A DNA stretch of 64,000 nucleotides from Flavihumibacter fluminis (GCF_021491375.1 NZ_JAKEVY010000001.1:1195001-1259000); one strand, 5' to 3'; counted from the stretch's first letter, positions 26,133 to 35,661 are shown. A program made the numbers and translations. Notes: generated by a model not told the origin, from the sequence alone.

Positions 26133-26972
26133 ATGAAAAAGCTTCTATCGACCCTTTGTATTTGCATTGTTCTTTCCTGTGGCAGCAGCAACCAGAAGGC
26201 TTCCCTACAGTGGGTTCAGTTGTTTAATGGGAAAGATATGACCGACTGGAAAGTAAAAATCAAGGACCATGATTTGAATGATAATTTCGGAAACACATTC
26301 CGGGTCGAGAATGGAGTGTTGAAAGTATCCTATGATCAATATGATGGATTCAAAGAAAAGTATGGTCATATTTTTCATAAGAATAAATACAGTCATTACC
26401 TGCTGGGGGTTGAATATCGTTTTGTAGGTGAGCAGGTGAAGGAAGGTCCAGGTTGGGCGATCCGGAACAGCGGAGCGATGTTGCATTGCCAGTCTCCGGA
26501 AAGCATGAAAAAAGAACAGGATTTTCCAATTTCAATGGAAGCACAATTTCTTGGTGGGAATGGCAAAGATCCCAGGACTACCGGTAATCTGTGTACACCT
26601 GGAACGAATGTTTTTTTGAATGACAAATTATTCACGCCGCATTGTGTTAACTCCAATTCCAAAACCTATCATGGCGACCAGTGGGTACGTGCAGAAATGC
26701 TGGTATTGGGTGATTCCATCATTAAGCATATTATTCAGGGAGATACCGTATTGACCTATACACGTCCGCAATACGATGGTCGTGATCCCTGGGTAAAGGG
26801 AATGGGTCTTCCGGATGGAGGACTGATTGGTGAAGGATATATCTCCCTGCAATCAGAAAGTCATCCCATTGAATACAGAAAAGTGGAGATAGTGGATCTC
26901 TCATCCTTTAAAAAGGACGGGCAAAAGCTCCAGGAGGCACTGGACAAAATCAGAGATCAGTCCCGCAAGTAA
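26133..26972 (+). CDS. DUF1080 (3-keto-disaccharide hydrolase-like) lipoprotein
   Basis: A 279-residue lipoprotein with signal peptide and lipobox VLSCG at about residue 16. The DUF1080 domain begins with LFNGKDMTDWKVKIKDHD and continues with GWAIRNSGAMLHCQSPESM and a jelly-roll core ending GYISLQSESHPIEYRKVEI. The family resembles concanavalin-like carbohydrate-binding folds; members act on or bind 3-keto sugars, which is inference here. The start is ATG 26133; an in-frame ATG at 26073 falls inside the secA terminator. It converges on the membrane gene at 26980 with only 7 bp between. Confidence 0.92.
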   Translation: MKKLLSTLCICIVLSCGSSNQKASLQWVQLFNGKDMTDWKVKIKDHDLNDNFGNTFRVENGVLKVSYDQYDGFKEKYGHIFHKNKYSHYLLGVEYRFVGEQVKEGPGWAIRNSGAMLHCQSPESMKKEQDFPISMEAQFLGGNGKDPRTTGNLCTPGTNVFLNDKLFTPHCVNSNSKTYHGDQWVRAEMLVLGDSIIKHIIQGDTVLTYTRPQYDGRDPWVKGMGLPDGGLIGEGYISLQSESHPIEYRKVEIVDLSSFKKDGQKLQEALDKIRDQSRK

Positions 26973-26979
26973 ATACCAG

Positions 26980-28188
26980 TTATAATTTCAGTTTAAGTCC
27001 TTTTTTGCTCAACCATCCGGCAATTTGAATCATTAACAGAGAGAACAGCAAAGATTTAAGCAATCCGACTGATCCGGTCAAAGCCCAGTCGGGCAGGTAA
27101 AGGCCGGAGGGACGAATCATTGCATACGCAAAATAAGGGAGTGCATAACAAAGTAGTGTGTCTGTTCCTCCCGGACGAATAGCTGCAAACCAGTTGGATT
27201 TTTGTTGCTGATCCACCAGCTGGTAGACCAGTAAAAAGAGTACCAGGAAGATAGCCACACAAATCATCACCCAGGAAGGGGTAGCCTGGATTTTGGATAT
27301 ACCCCAGAGTGGCCGCGTAAGAAAACCGGCAACAAGCAAGAGCAGTGCTGACCCTCCAAATAAAGCTGACAGTTTCGCCATAGACTGATCTGTATGACGT
27401 CCTTTCCAAAATACCTGTGAGGCCCAGGCACCGCCAATTGTAAAAGCCGTCATGGCACCATGTCCAATGGGTGAAAGAAGGGTATTAAGCAAGCCCTGTT
27501 CAGGCAACCAATGAAGATGATGAGCTGCTGAAATTAATAAACTGAGGACTGCAGCAACCGCGAGAGGTATAATTTTCCCATTAACCCAGGTAAAGAGCAG
27601 AGCTGCTAACAGGTAAGCCCAGCCGATCAAACCAAGAATGCCCCACCACCAGGTAGTGAATCCCGATAAATTTTCGGCTGCGCCACCCCGATAGACAAAA
27701 GCCAATGCCCCCAGCACCACTAAAGCCAGTACCTGGGCAATACGGATTCCTGTTTTATTCCAATGTTTTGGATATTGGTTCCAGAGCACCATAAAAGCGA
27801 TCCAGCTGATAACATTCCAGGTACCCCTTGAAAGACCGGTGGCCGTTTCATTGATATTTTCTCCATTTACCAGGAATACACCCATCAGGAGCAGGGCAAG
27901 CCCGCGCTGGAGAATATGAAGGGTAAGTTGTTGCTTGTTATCTCCTTTCGCCTGCCGGTTTCTTACAGCAAAGGGGATGGACATACCAACTATGAAAAGA
28001 AAGCCTGGAAAAACAATATCTGCAAAGCCCATACCGTCTGCATCTGCTGCAACATGTTCTAACCAATGGGGAATGTCTTTCAATGTCCAGAGATCATTTA
28101 CGAAGATCATTCCGAACATGGTGAGTGCACGGAGCACATCAATAGAAGCCACGCGGATGGGGGCTTTCGGGATAAAATCAGAGCTCAT
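26980..28188 (-). CDS. DUF5009 / HGSNAT-like acyltransferase membrane protein
   Basis: A 402-residue protein with about ten to eleven membrane segments. The family start is SIDVLRALTMFGMIFVNDLW, and the second conserved loop is FADIVFPGFLFIVGMSIPFA. It resembles bacterial NagX/heparan-alpha-glucosaminide N-acetyltransferase relatives, which pass acetyl groups across membranes to amino sugars. The sugar target is not known. No partner gene in the neighbourhood specifies the pathway; the upstream neighbour on this strand is a small lipoprotein gene 32 bp away. Confidence 0.9.
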   Translation of the reverse strand: MSSDFIPKAPIRVASIDVLRALTMFGMIFVNDLWTLKDIPHWLEHVAADADGMGFADIVFPGFLFIVGMSIPFAVRNRQAKGDNKQQLTLHILQRGLALLLMGVFLVNGENINETATGLSRGTWNVISWIAFMVLWNQYPKHWNKTGIRIAQVLALVVLGALAFVYRGGAAENLSGFTTWWWGILGLIGWAYLLAALLFTWVNGKIIPLAVAAVLSLLISAAHHLHWLPEQGLLNTLLSPIGHGAMTAFTIGGAWASQVFWKGRHTDQSMAKLSALFGGSALLLLVAGFLTRPLWGISKIQATPSWVMICVAIFLVLFLLVYQLVDQQQKSNWFAAIRPGGTDTLLCYALPYFAYAMIRPSGLYLPDWALTGSVGLLKSLLFSLLMIQIAGWLSKKGLKLKL

Positions 28189-28220
28189 TTAGTTTTGGTT
28201 ATCCCCCTAATATACCAATT

Positions 28221-28667
28221 TTACTTTTTCGTAAAGTGTAGTTTTTCGTCGCGTTCATCATTATCATCCTGTAGTTCAATTTTTGAGTTGGTGCTCAGTA
28301 CGATATCCCAATCGTCATTCAGTTCCAGCAGATCTTTATCTGTTGTTGAAAGCTGGATAACCAATTCATTGCTACCATCATCCCTGCGCGTGCGCCAGGT
28401 ACCGGTAGTGGCAACTGCTCCACGGGTGGCAGTCAGCTTGCCGTCATCTCCAAAAACAAAGGTATATCCGTCGTAATCGCTGGTTTCGTCTCTCCCATCA
28501 TCAGTAAGCAGGCTTACTTTCCAGCTACCATTGATCAGGTAGGAGTTGGTTACTGAATTCGCGGGCGTATTGGTTGGATCATCATTATCGTCGTCAAACC
28601 TGTCGCAGGCAACCATACCTAAACTAACAAACAAAACAAGCGCCATCTGCATCATATGCTTTTTCAT
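28221..28667 (-). CDS. Small lipoprotein, lipocalin-like
   Basis: A lipoprotein of about 148 residues with lipobox near MVAC at residue 20 (Cys then DRFDDDNDD, an acidic linker typical of exported lipoproteins). A beta-rich part follows with the pattern NGSWKVSLLTDDG, TFVFGDDGKLTATRG and GTWRTRRDDGSNELVI, similar to small lipocalin-like domains of Bacteroidota. I choose ATG 28667 (MKKHMMQ), giving a typical signal; ATG 28679 in frame is possible. No ligand can be inferred. Terminator 28724-28755 separates it from the amidohydrolase gene. Confidence 0.8.
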   Translation of the reverse strand: MKKHMMQMALVLFVSLGMVACDRFDDDNDDPTNTPANSVTNSYLINGSWKVSLLTDDGRDETSDYDGYTFVFGDDGKLTATRGAVATTGTWRTRRDDGSNELVIQLSTTDKDLLELNDDWDIVLSTNSKIELQDDNDERDEKLHFTKK

Positions 28668-28723
28668 ACGTTTCAACATTTAAGATCTGAACGAATTAAT
28701 TTGAACTTGGTTGCCACCACAAG

Positions 28724-28755
28724 AAAAAAGGTAACCGAGTTGGTTACCTTTTTTT
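28724..28755. terminator. Terminator between the amidohydrolase and lipoprotein genes
   Basis: Stem AGGTAACC / GGTTACCT extended by A6 and T8, loop GAGTT. It has a T-run on both strands. On the minus strand it stops the transcript of the amidohydrolase pair just after its stop at 28758. Confidence 0.9.
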
Positions 28756-28757
28756 TA

Positions 28758-30068
28758 CTATTTAGTAAGTCCGTACTTTTTTCTGTATCGTTCATCCAAC
28801 TGCTTGTGTTTATCCGTCAGATCGACTTTACGTCCCTGGATAAAGGCATGCAGGATGATGCTGCTTCTCATATCCAGGATATCCCCCTCGCTCACTACAA
28901 GGCTGGCGTCCTTACCCACCTCGATGGATCCGGCCTGATCACCAATACCCAGGATTTTCGCGGGATTCAGGGTGATGGCTTGCAGGGCCTGCTCTTTGGT
29001 TAACCCGTAGGCAGCAGCTGTACCGGCATTGAAGGGAAGGTTCCGACCTCTGGTCTGTCCGTCTGCATCATTAATTGCGAACAAAACTCCCGCTTTCTGA
29101 AGTGCAGCAGCAGTTTTGTAAGGCTGATCCACATCATCATCTATTGAAGTTGGCAAACTGTGCATCTGGTTCAGGATTACTGATATGTTGTTTTGTTTCA
29201 GCAGTTCGGGCATCTGGTAAGATTCACTACCACCAACAATTACCACATCCATCCCAAATTCCTTGGCAAAATCAACAGCAATCAGCATTTCCTTAACGAT
29301 ATCACAATGAACGAAGAGTTTCTGCGACTTGTTGAACAGCCCTTTTACCGCTTCGTACTTCAGGTTTGTACTGGTACGGCCAGTTTCATTTGCATAGGCT
29401 TGCGCTTCCCGAAAGAAGGTCTTGATTTGGCCAATCTGCTCCAGCCCTCTTTTCACCGGATCGCCAGCTGCTGCAGCCCCCATAAAGAAAGCAAAGCGGT
29501 TAGGACGGTTGATCAGGGATGGCATTCTAAGATGAAGCCCATTTTCCATTTTCACAGCAGCATCTTCCCAATTCCAGGCATCCAGCTGAACTACAGAGGA
29601 AGAACCACTGATCAGTCCGCCATCAGGCACAATATTAGCCATCAGGATACCATTTGTTTTCAGCGTGTTGATCACCTTGGAATCGGTATTGTAAGCTACA
29701 ATAGAACGAATGGAGGGATTGATCTCTCCTATTTCTGTATGATCAATAGTAGCCCGAACACTGTTGACTTCCACTAAGCCAAGCGTGGAGCTGCTAAGGA
29801 TGAGTCCGGGGTAGATATGTTTACCACTGACATCGAACACTTTCACATCATCCATTGGGATGGGCAGGTTTTGTCCGATTTTTTCAATCTTGCCATTGTT
29901 GATCTGAATGGTGGTATTCTCCAACACCTGGCCATTACCAACATGTACGGTACCATTTTTCAGGAAAAGCAGTCCCTTATATTCGGGCGCTGGATAAACA
30001 TTTTCCTGGGCAAAGGAAGCAGCTGAAATCAGGGAAGCTCCCAGTAATGCAATTATGTTGTTTTTCAT
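28758..30068 (-). CDS. Amidohydrolase-like protein, exported, lacking HxH metal ligands
   Basis: A 436-residue protein with signal peptide (LGASLISAASFAQ). The fold markers of composite TIM-barrel amidohydrolases are there: first beta-sandwich TVHVGNGQVLENTTIQINNG, GKHIYPGLI, and the C-terminal LNPAKILGIGDQAGSIEVGKDASLVV. But where a HxH metal pair should follow GKHIYPGLI, it reads LSSSTLG. A His (LFVHCD) and an Asp (FAINDAD) survive. So it is probably non-hydrolytic or uses other chemistry. It lies 11 nt downstream of a larger related gene, likely forming a complex with it (inference). Confidence 0.88.
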   Translation of the reverse strand: MKNNIIALLGASLISAASFAQENVYPAPEYKGLLFLKNGTVHVGNGQVLENTTIQINNGKIEKIGQNLPIPMDDVKVFDVSGKHIYPGLILSSSTLGLVEVNSVRATIDHTEIGEINPSIRSIVAYNTDSKVINTLKTNGILMANIVPDGGLISGSSSVVQLDAWNWEDAAVKMENGLHLRMPSLINRPNRFAFFMGAAAAGDPVKRGLEQIGQIKTFFREAQAYANETGRTSTNLKYEAVKGLFNKSQKLFVHCDIVKEMLIAVDFAKEFGMDVVIVGGSESYQMPELLKQNNISVILNQMHSLPTSIDDDVDQPYKTAAALQKAGVLFAINDADGQTRGRNLPFNAGTAAAYGLTKEQALQAITLNPAKILGIGDQAGSIEVGKDASLVVSEGDILDMRSSIILHAFIQGRKVDLTDKHKQLDERYRKKYGLTK

Positions 30069-30079
30069 TGTTGTCTTGT

Positions 30080-33000
30080 TTAGTCGTTAGAATTGATCTC
30101 ATCGGCATCTACCACCAGCAGTCCATGACTATGCGCATGGTCGCTGCAGGTATGCATGATTTCCATACTTGCACGGGCCGGAGCCATTGGAGCGCCTGAT
30201 TTTTTCTCACCAATCATTTTCTGTGCAAGGCGGCTCTTTTCTGAAGTGATTTTCGCACGCAGTTCCTGGTCGCGCTGACGATCAAAATATACAATTCCGT
30301 CTACAATAGTTTTTTCAGCCTTTGCATAAATGCTGAGCGGGTTATCTGACCAAAGTACCAGGTCGGCATCCTTACCAATTTTGATGCTGCCCACACGATC
30401 TTCCACATGCAGCATTTTGGCAGGATTCAAGGTTACCATTTTCAAGGCGTCCTCCTCACTCATATTGCTGTATTTGACACTTTTGGCTGCTTCCTGGTTA
30501 AGGCGACGGGCCATTTCCGCATCGTCACTGTTGATGGCTACATTCAAACCGACTTCATGCATGATAGCTGCATTTTGCGGAATGGCATCCACTACTTCCA
30601 TTTTATAATTCCACCAGTCGGAAAACGTGCTGGCATTTGAGCCATGTGCTTTCATTTTATCTGCCACCTTATACCCTTCCAGGATATGGGTGAAGGTGTT
30701 GAAAGTGAATCCAAATTTGTCACCTACACGGATGGCTGCAGTGATTTCACTTTGAACATAAGAGTGACAGGTGATGTATCGCTTTTTGTTAAGGATCTCC
30801 ACCAGTGCATCCAGTTCCAGATCGCGGCGAACAGTAGCCCATGGATTGGCTGTTGCCCCTTTCTTACCCTTAGGTACAACCGAAGCAGCGGCAATTGCTT
30901 TTTCATAATCACGGGCACGGGTAAACGCATCAACCAGAACTTCTTCCACACCCATTCGGCTGTCAGGGAAGCGATTGTTAGCACTGCTGCTGGAACGTTT
31001 TACGTTTTCACCAAGGGCAAATTTGATCTGGGGAATCCAGTTGGCGAATTTGAGTCCCTCAGCATCTGCCCCCCAGCGAAGTTTAATCAGCTGGGTCTGT
31101 CCACCAATGGTATTGGCAGAACCGTGCAGGATATGGGATGATGTAACACCGCCGCTAAGCTGACGGTAAATATTGATATCCTCCGGATTCAGGTTATCGG
31201 CAATGCGCACTTCAGAAGTAACCGATTGCCCGCCTTCATTAATGGAAGCAGCTGCGATATGGGAGTGTTCATCGATAATACCCGGCGTAAGGTGTTTGCC
31301 GGTTCCGTCCACCACTGTTGCACCGGCATCTGACAGGCCTTTACCAACTGCTGCGATCTTGCCATTTTTAATCAATACATCTGCACCTTCCAGTTTGCCT
31401 TCTTTTTCATTGGTCCATACGGTGGCGTTCCGGATCAGCAGGGTTTGTTGTTCCGGCATTTTTTCAAAGCCATAGCCGTTAAAAGGAAAAGGAACCGCAC
31501 TCAATTCAGGAGTAATTTTCTTTTTAGCACTGTCAGTTTTAGCAGGCTCTTCCTTCAGCATTTTGGCTGTCCAGTAGAATTTATTGCCATTGGCATCTTC
31601 TCCGGTACCCTGCCAGCCATCGGCCTGACTAACACCACTGAGACGGATATTCTTTTTGGATTGTTTGCTTTCAGGGAAGCTGAGTTTAACCAGTTTGCCA
31701 TCGAAGCTGAATTTTCCGGCCAGGGTATCTTTCTGAATAACAGAAGCAGCACCGCCTGCTTTGATCAGCAGATTGTATTGTTGCGGGCCCTTCGTAGTGT
31801 TTAAAGTCAGTTGATATTCACCCATGGGGGCAGACCAGCTATCCTCTTTAACTCCGTATTTTTTACCCTGTACCCAGTTTTGCAAAATCACTGTTTTTTC
31901 CTGGAAAACAGGTCCGCTGGTAATGATAAAATTGGCCCATTTGCCGGTTGTGAGGCTACCCACTTCGTTATAAACACCCAGTAATGTTGCAGGAGTTTTG
32001 GTAAGGGCATCCAGTGCTTTATTTTCGGACAATCCGTATTCAATTGCCTTGCGCAGATTCGCCAGGAATTGTTTGGTATCGCGAAGATCTGCTGCAGAAA
32101 GCGCAAAGGGAATATTGGCCTTTTCAAACGCGGCCGCATTCGAGGGAGCCATTTCCCAATGTTTCATATCGGAAAGAGAAATAAAGCGGGCATCGTTCGG
32201 ATCTTCTACATCCATAGCCTGGGGGAAATTCAGCGACAGGATAAAAGGGGCTTTGGAAGCTGCCATTTCCTGGATCCGCTGGTATTCATTACCGCCGGCC
32301 TTGATGATGTACTGGATGCCGAATTCATCACCGATTTTGTCGGCTCTTAAAGCCATCCATTTATCATTGGCTTCGAAGATTTGGGGCAGCGACAGGTTTT
32401 CATTCCAGGATTGAAGGCTTATATTAAGTCCTTCTTTAGCAGCATTGTTTTTATACCATTGGGCATCGATAAAACTTTGACGCAGTAAAGCGATCGTCCC
32501 CATCAGACTGCTGGGATAGACCTGTGTGGAGGATCCCTTACTGAAAGAGAAATGGGATGCAGCCTTATCTTTTAAAACAGTTTTATTTTCTTTATCATCA
32601 GCCAGGGTAACCAGGGTGCCGGTTCCACGGGCAATACCATCCTGTACATGGGTAAGTACGGTGCCAAAGCCCTGTTCGCGAAGCTGTTTGGCTTTTTCTT
32701 CATTGGCGGCAAATTGGGTTACAGCCTGCACATTAGAACGAATTGCCTGGTTCCAGCCGTAAGCGCCCTTCTGATTGGATGTCAGCTGTGCGGGAGCATT
32801 GAAATTAAACCGACGCTGAACTGCAGCCAGGGGAGGCATACCATAGTCGGAATACATATCAATAAAGGAAGGATAGATGTACTTTCCCTTGCAATCAACC
32901 ACCATCGCTTCTTTCGGAACAGCTACATTGGTACCGATGGAGAGAATCTTGCCATCTTTAACTACCATGGTAGCTGCATTGAGCACGGATCCGGATTCTG

Positions 33001-33160
33001 CCACAATAGTTGCATTGGTGAATGCATAAGTGGCAACTTTTTCATCAGCGATACCATTGACCGGGAAAGTCGGTTGTGCCTGGGCCAGTGTACCACTGAG
33101 CACAGCGCAGAGCAGTGCGGGCAGCCGAAGGCCGGAAGGCAGCATAAAATGCTTTCTCAT
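30080..33160 (-). CDS. Large exported double-domain amidohydrolase
   Basis: A 1,026-residue exported protein with signal peptide ending AQAQ. The N-terminal amidohydrolase-like module (about 35-430) has GKYIYPSFIDMYSDYG in place of the HxH site and is therefore degenerate. A linker domain of about 430-570 follows. The C-terminal module (about 575-1000) is complete: HSH at 632-634, His in ITCHSYVQ, His in FTHILEGYKVADKM, Asp in NSDDAEMARR, ending LNPAKMLHVEDRVGSIKIG. The tail is His-rich. The active half probably hydrolyses an amide or cyclic amide in the periplasm; substrate unknown. Forms a two-gene unit with the gene downstream. Confidence 0.92.
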   Translation of the reverse strand: MRKHFMLPSGLRLPALLCAVLSGTLAQAQPTFPVNGIADEKVATYAFTNATIVAESGSVLNAATMVVKDGKILSIGTNVAVPKEAMVVDCKGKYIYPSFIDMYSDYGMPPLAAVQRRFNFNAPAQLTSNQKGAYGWNQAIRSNVQAVTQFAANEEKAKQLREQGFGTVLTHVQDGIARGTGTLVTLADDKENKTVLKDKAASHFSFSKGSSTQVYPSSLMGTIALLRQSFIDAQWYKNNAAKEGLNISLQSWNENLSLPQIFEANDKWMALRADKIGDEFGIQYIIKAGGNEYQRIQEMAASKAPFILSLNFPQAMDVEDPNDARFISLSDMKHWEMAPSNAAAFEKANIPFALSAADLRDTKQFLANLRKAIEYGLSENKALDALTKTPATLLGVYNEVGSLTTGKWANFIITSGPVFQEKTVILQNWVQGKKYGVKEDSWSAPMGEYQLTLNTTKGPQQYNLLIKAGGAASVIQKDTLAGKFSFDGKLVKLSFPESKQSKKNIRLSGVSQADGWQGTGEDANGNKFYWTAKMLKEEPAKTDSAKKKITPELSAVPFPFNGYGFEKMPEQQTLLIRNATVWTNEKEGKLEGADVLIKNGKIAAVGKGLSDAGATVVDGTGKHLTPGIIDEHSHIAAASINEGGQSVTSEVRIADNLNPEDINIYRQLSGGVTSSHILHGSANTIGGQTQLIKLRWGADAEGLKFANWIPQIKFALGENVKRSSSSANNRFPDSRMGVEEVLVDAFTRARDYEKAIAAASVVPKGKKGATANPWATVRRDLELDALVEILNKKRYITCHSYVQSEITAAIRVGDKFGFTFNTFTHILEGYKVADKMKAHGSNASTFSDWWNYKMEVVDAIPQNAAIMHEVGLNVAINSDDAEMARRLNQEAAKSVKYSNMSEEDALKMVTLNPAKMLHVEDRVGSIKIGKDADLVLWSDNPLSIYAKAEKTIVDGIVYFDRQRDQELRAKITSEKSRLAQKMIGEKKSGAPMAPARASMEIMHTCSDHAHSHGLLVVDADEINSND

Positions 33161-33251
33161 GAGTGTTACTTGTTTCGTTTGTGTGAAGTACCGAATTTAA
33201 GTAAATGGTATAACTTCGACTACCGATTTTTATCAGCGGTCGTTACATATT

Positions 33252-33929
33252 ATGAATATTGCTTCTTTTATAGACCATACCATCTTAAAGCCAACCACTT
33301 CAATTGGGGATATTGAAAAATTATGTGCAGAGGCCGTTGCCTATGGGTTTGCAGCAGTTTGTGTACCACCGCCTTTTGTAAAAAGAGCGGTGGCCATCCT
33401 GGCACCTACCTCCGTAAAAGTAGCCACCGTAGTGGGTTTCCCTTTTGGGTATTCTGCCACGGAAGCCAAGGTAGCAGAAACCGTACTGGCCGTTGTGGAC
33501 GGGGCGCATGAGGTAGATATGGTGATCAACCTGGTAGCGCTCAAACAGCAGGACTGGACCTATCTGCAGAAAGAAGTAGCCCTGCTGGTGGAAGTCTGTC
33601 ACAATAAAGGAAGAATCTTAAAAGTGATTATTGAATCGGGTATTCTGAGCGAGGAAGAAATCATTGGTTGTTGTGAAAAACTGGGGCCGCTTGGTATCGA
33701 TTTCATGAAAACATCCACCGGTTATGCTGAAAAAGGCGCCAGTGTGGAAGCGGTGCAGTTAATGCGAAAGCACCTGCCCCCACAGGTACTGATCAAGGCT
33801 TCTGGTGGAATCCGGGATTTTGCCTTTGCCAGTGCCCTGGTGGAGGCCGGTGCGAATCGCCTGGGCTGTAGCGCAAGTGTTGCCATTGCGGAAGGAAATC
33901 CCGCCAGGGAAACTACCGGAGGTTATTAG
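33252..33929 (+). CDS. deoC: Deoxyribose-phosphate aldolase
   Basis: A 225-residue class I aldolase that splits 2-deoxyribose-5-phosphate into glyceraldehyde-3-phosphate and acetaldehyde in nucleoside breakdown. The Schiff-base lysine is Lys153 in FMKTSTGYAEKGAS. The start IDHTILKP, the acid region EVDMVINLVALK and the phosphate-binding end IKASGGIRD and GANRLGCSAS complete the site. It is divergent from the amidohydrolase pair and is followed 60 nt later by a SPOR-domain gene. Confidence 0.96.
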   Translation: MNIASFIDHTILKPTTSIGDIEKLCAEAVAYGFAAVCVPPPFVKRAVAILAPTSVKVATVVGFPFGYSATEAKVAETVLAVVDGAHEVDMVINLVALKQQDWTYLQKEVALLVEVCHNKGRILKVIIESGILSEEEIIGCCEKLGPLGIDFMKTSTGYAEKGASVEAVQLMRKHLPPQVLIKASGGIRDFAFASALVEAGANRLGCSASVAIAEGNPARETTGGY

Positions 33930-33989
33930 TAAAAGATTAAAAAGAACGGTCCTGCCAACTTTGGCGAGGATTTTGAATGTCTTAGTAAC

Positions 33990-34418
33990 ATGAAAACCCT
34001 GATAATATTATTTTTTGCCTGCGTCTATACAGTCATCGGTTATGCCAATCCGGTAGTGGATACCATAATCGTTAAAAAAGACCCAAGGCTGGACCAACTC
34101 GTGAGAAAGCAGATCGAGATCAATGAAGTAACTACCAGGGAATCGCGCCGGAACATACCCGGTTTTCGTATCCAGGTAATTAATACGACCGACCGGAATG
34201 CGGCAATCAATGCAAAAACCACGGTTTACCGGTTATTCCCGGAGTTGAAAGCCTATCTGCTTTATCAGGCCCCCTATTTCAGATTGCGGGTGGGCAATTT
34301 TGAAGACCGGAAAATGGCGGAATCCTACCAACGCCAGTTATCCCGGGAATTCAAGCAGAATGTATACATCGTGAATGATGTGATTGAAGTGAATCCGGAC
34401 AAGAGCATGGAAGATTGA
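33990..34418 (+). CDS. SPOR-domain exported protein
   Basis: A 142-residue protein with signal peptide (LIILFFACVYTVIGYA). After a short linker the SPOR domain spans about residues 55-130, with the typical repeat of two strands: GFRIQVINTTDRNAAINAKT and FRLRVGNFEDRKMAESYQRQ, then NVYIVNDVIEV. SPOR domains bind denuded peptidoglycan, so it probably sits at division or remodelling sites. It ends near a purine-rich tract that resembles one at 3454-3473. Confidence 0.9.
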   Translation: MKTLIILFFACVYTVIGYANPVVDTIIVKKDPRLDQLVRKQIEINEVTTRESRRNIPGFRIQVINTTDRNAAINAKTTVYRLFPELKAYLLYQAPYFRLRVGNFEDRKMAESYQRQLSREFKQNVYIVNDVIEVNPDKSMED

Positions 34419-34446
34419 TTTCGAAGTAAGAAGTTGGGAGAGCGCT

Positions 34447-34454
34447 TATATTTG
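34447..34454 (+). promoter_or_regulatory. -7 box almost touching the M20 start codon
   Basis: TATATTTG fits TAnnTTTG and ends only 4 nt before the ATG at 34459, so the transcript may be leaderless or nearly so. No TTTG is seen 19 nt upstream. Confidence 0.5.
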
Positions 34455-34458
34455 TGGG

Positions 34459-35661
34459 ATGGGGAACCAGGAGCAACAGGAATTACAGGAAAAAATAAGG
34501 CAGAAAGCTGCTTATTACGCAGCAGAATATATAGCCATTCGGCAACATTTACATGCCAATCCGGAATTAAGTTACCAGGAATTTGAGACAAGCCAATTTG
34601 TGCAGGAACACCTGCGCAAACTGGGTATTCCGTTTACGATAATGGCTACTACAGGTGTAGTGGGACTTATAAAAGGCAGGAACCCCGAAAGTCGATGTAT
34701 TGCCTTAAGGGCAGATATGGACGCACTTCCCATCCTGGAAGAAAATGATATATCCTATAAATCAACAAAACCGGGTATTATGCATGCCTGTGGGCACGAT
34801 GTGCATACCAGTTGTTTACTCGGTGCAGCGCGCCTTTTACAGGAGTTAAAAGATGAATGGACAGGCACCATTAAACTGGTTTTTCAGCCAGGCGAAGAAA
34901 AAAATCCGGGTGGCGCGAGTTATATGATCCGGGATGGAGTATTGGAAAACCCAGCGCCTGCAGCAATATTCGGATTGCACGTGCATCCGCAATTACCGGT
35001 TGGGCAGGTAAGTTTCCGGGCCGGAAAAGTAATGGCGAGTGCTGATGAAATTTATATAACAGTAAAAGGAAAGGGCGGACATGCTGCTGCACCGAACCTT
35101 ACAACCGATACCTTATTGGTTGCCTCACAAATGGTAGTTGCTCTTCAACAGGTGATCAGCAGAAACCGGGATCCGCATCAACCTTCTGTTTTATCTATCA
35201 CTTCTATACAGGGTGGACATACCACCAATGTTATTCCCAGCGAGGTCAAAATGATGGGCACGTTCAGGGCAATGGATGAAGGCTGGCGATTCAAAGCGCA
35301 TGAACTGATCCGAAACATAGTGGAGGGCATTGCTCAATCAATGGGCGCTGAAGTAGATTTACACATTGATGTGGGATATCCATCTGTTTACAACAATGAA
35401 GTCCTGCATGAAAAAGCCAAAGCAGTTGCCATAGATTATCTTGGAAGTGCACGGGTAGAAGAGACAGAACTGAGAATGGGTGCGGAAGATTTTGGCTATT
35501 ATTCACAGCAAATACCTGGCTGTTTTTATCGGCTGGGCGTAATGAATAAAGAACGTGGCATCGTATCCGGAGTGCATACGCCCACGTTCAATATTGATGA
35601 ATCTGCCATCGAAACCGGGATGGCTATTATGGCTGTATTGGGAGCCCTGGTAGAGCCCTGA
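34459..35661 (+). CDS. M20 family amidohydrolase / N-acyl amino acid hydrolase
   Basis: A 400-residue dinuclear metal peptidase-like enzyme. Metal and active-site motifs are RHLHANPELSYQEFETS-like opening (QHLHANPELSYQEFE), HACGHDVH at 109-116, FQPGEEKNPGGASYMI, GLHVHPQLPVGQ and the C-terminal RMGAEDFGYY. The small dimer domain lies in the middle. It likely removes acyl groups from amino acids or similar amides; the subgroup (hippurate/IAA-type) is inferred. Its TGA abuts the stop of the converging gene without a gap. A short, almost absent leader is noted above. Confidence 0.93.
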   Translation: MGNQEQQELQEKIRQKAAYYAAEYIAIRQHLHANPELSYQEFETSQFVQEHLRKLGIPFTIMATTGVVGLIKGRNPESRCIALRADMDALPILEENDISYKSTKPGIMHACGHDVHTSCLLGAARLLQELKDEWTGTIKLVFQPGEEKNPGGASYMIRDGVLENPAPAAIFGLHVHPQLPVGQVSFRAGKVMASADEIYITVKGKGGHAAAPNLTTDTLLVASQMVVALQQVISRNRDPHQPSVLSITSIQGGHTTNVIPSEVKMMGTFRAMDEGWRFKAHELIRNIVEGIAQSMGAEVDLHIDVGYPSVYNNEVLHEKAKAVAIDYLGSARVEETELRMGAEDFGYYSQQIPGCFYRLGVMNKERGIVSGVHTPTFNIDESAIETGMAIMAVLGALVEP

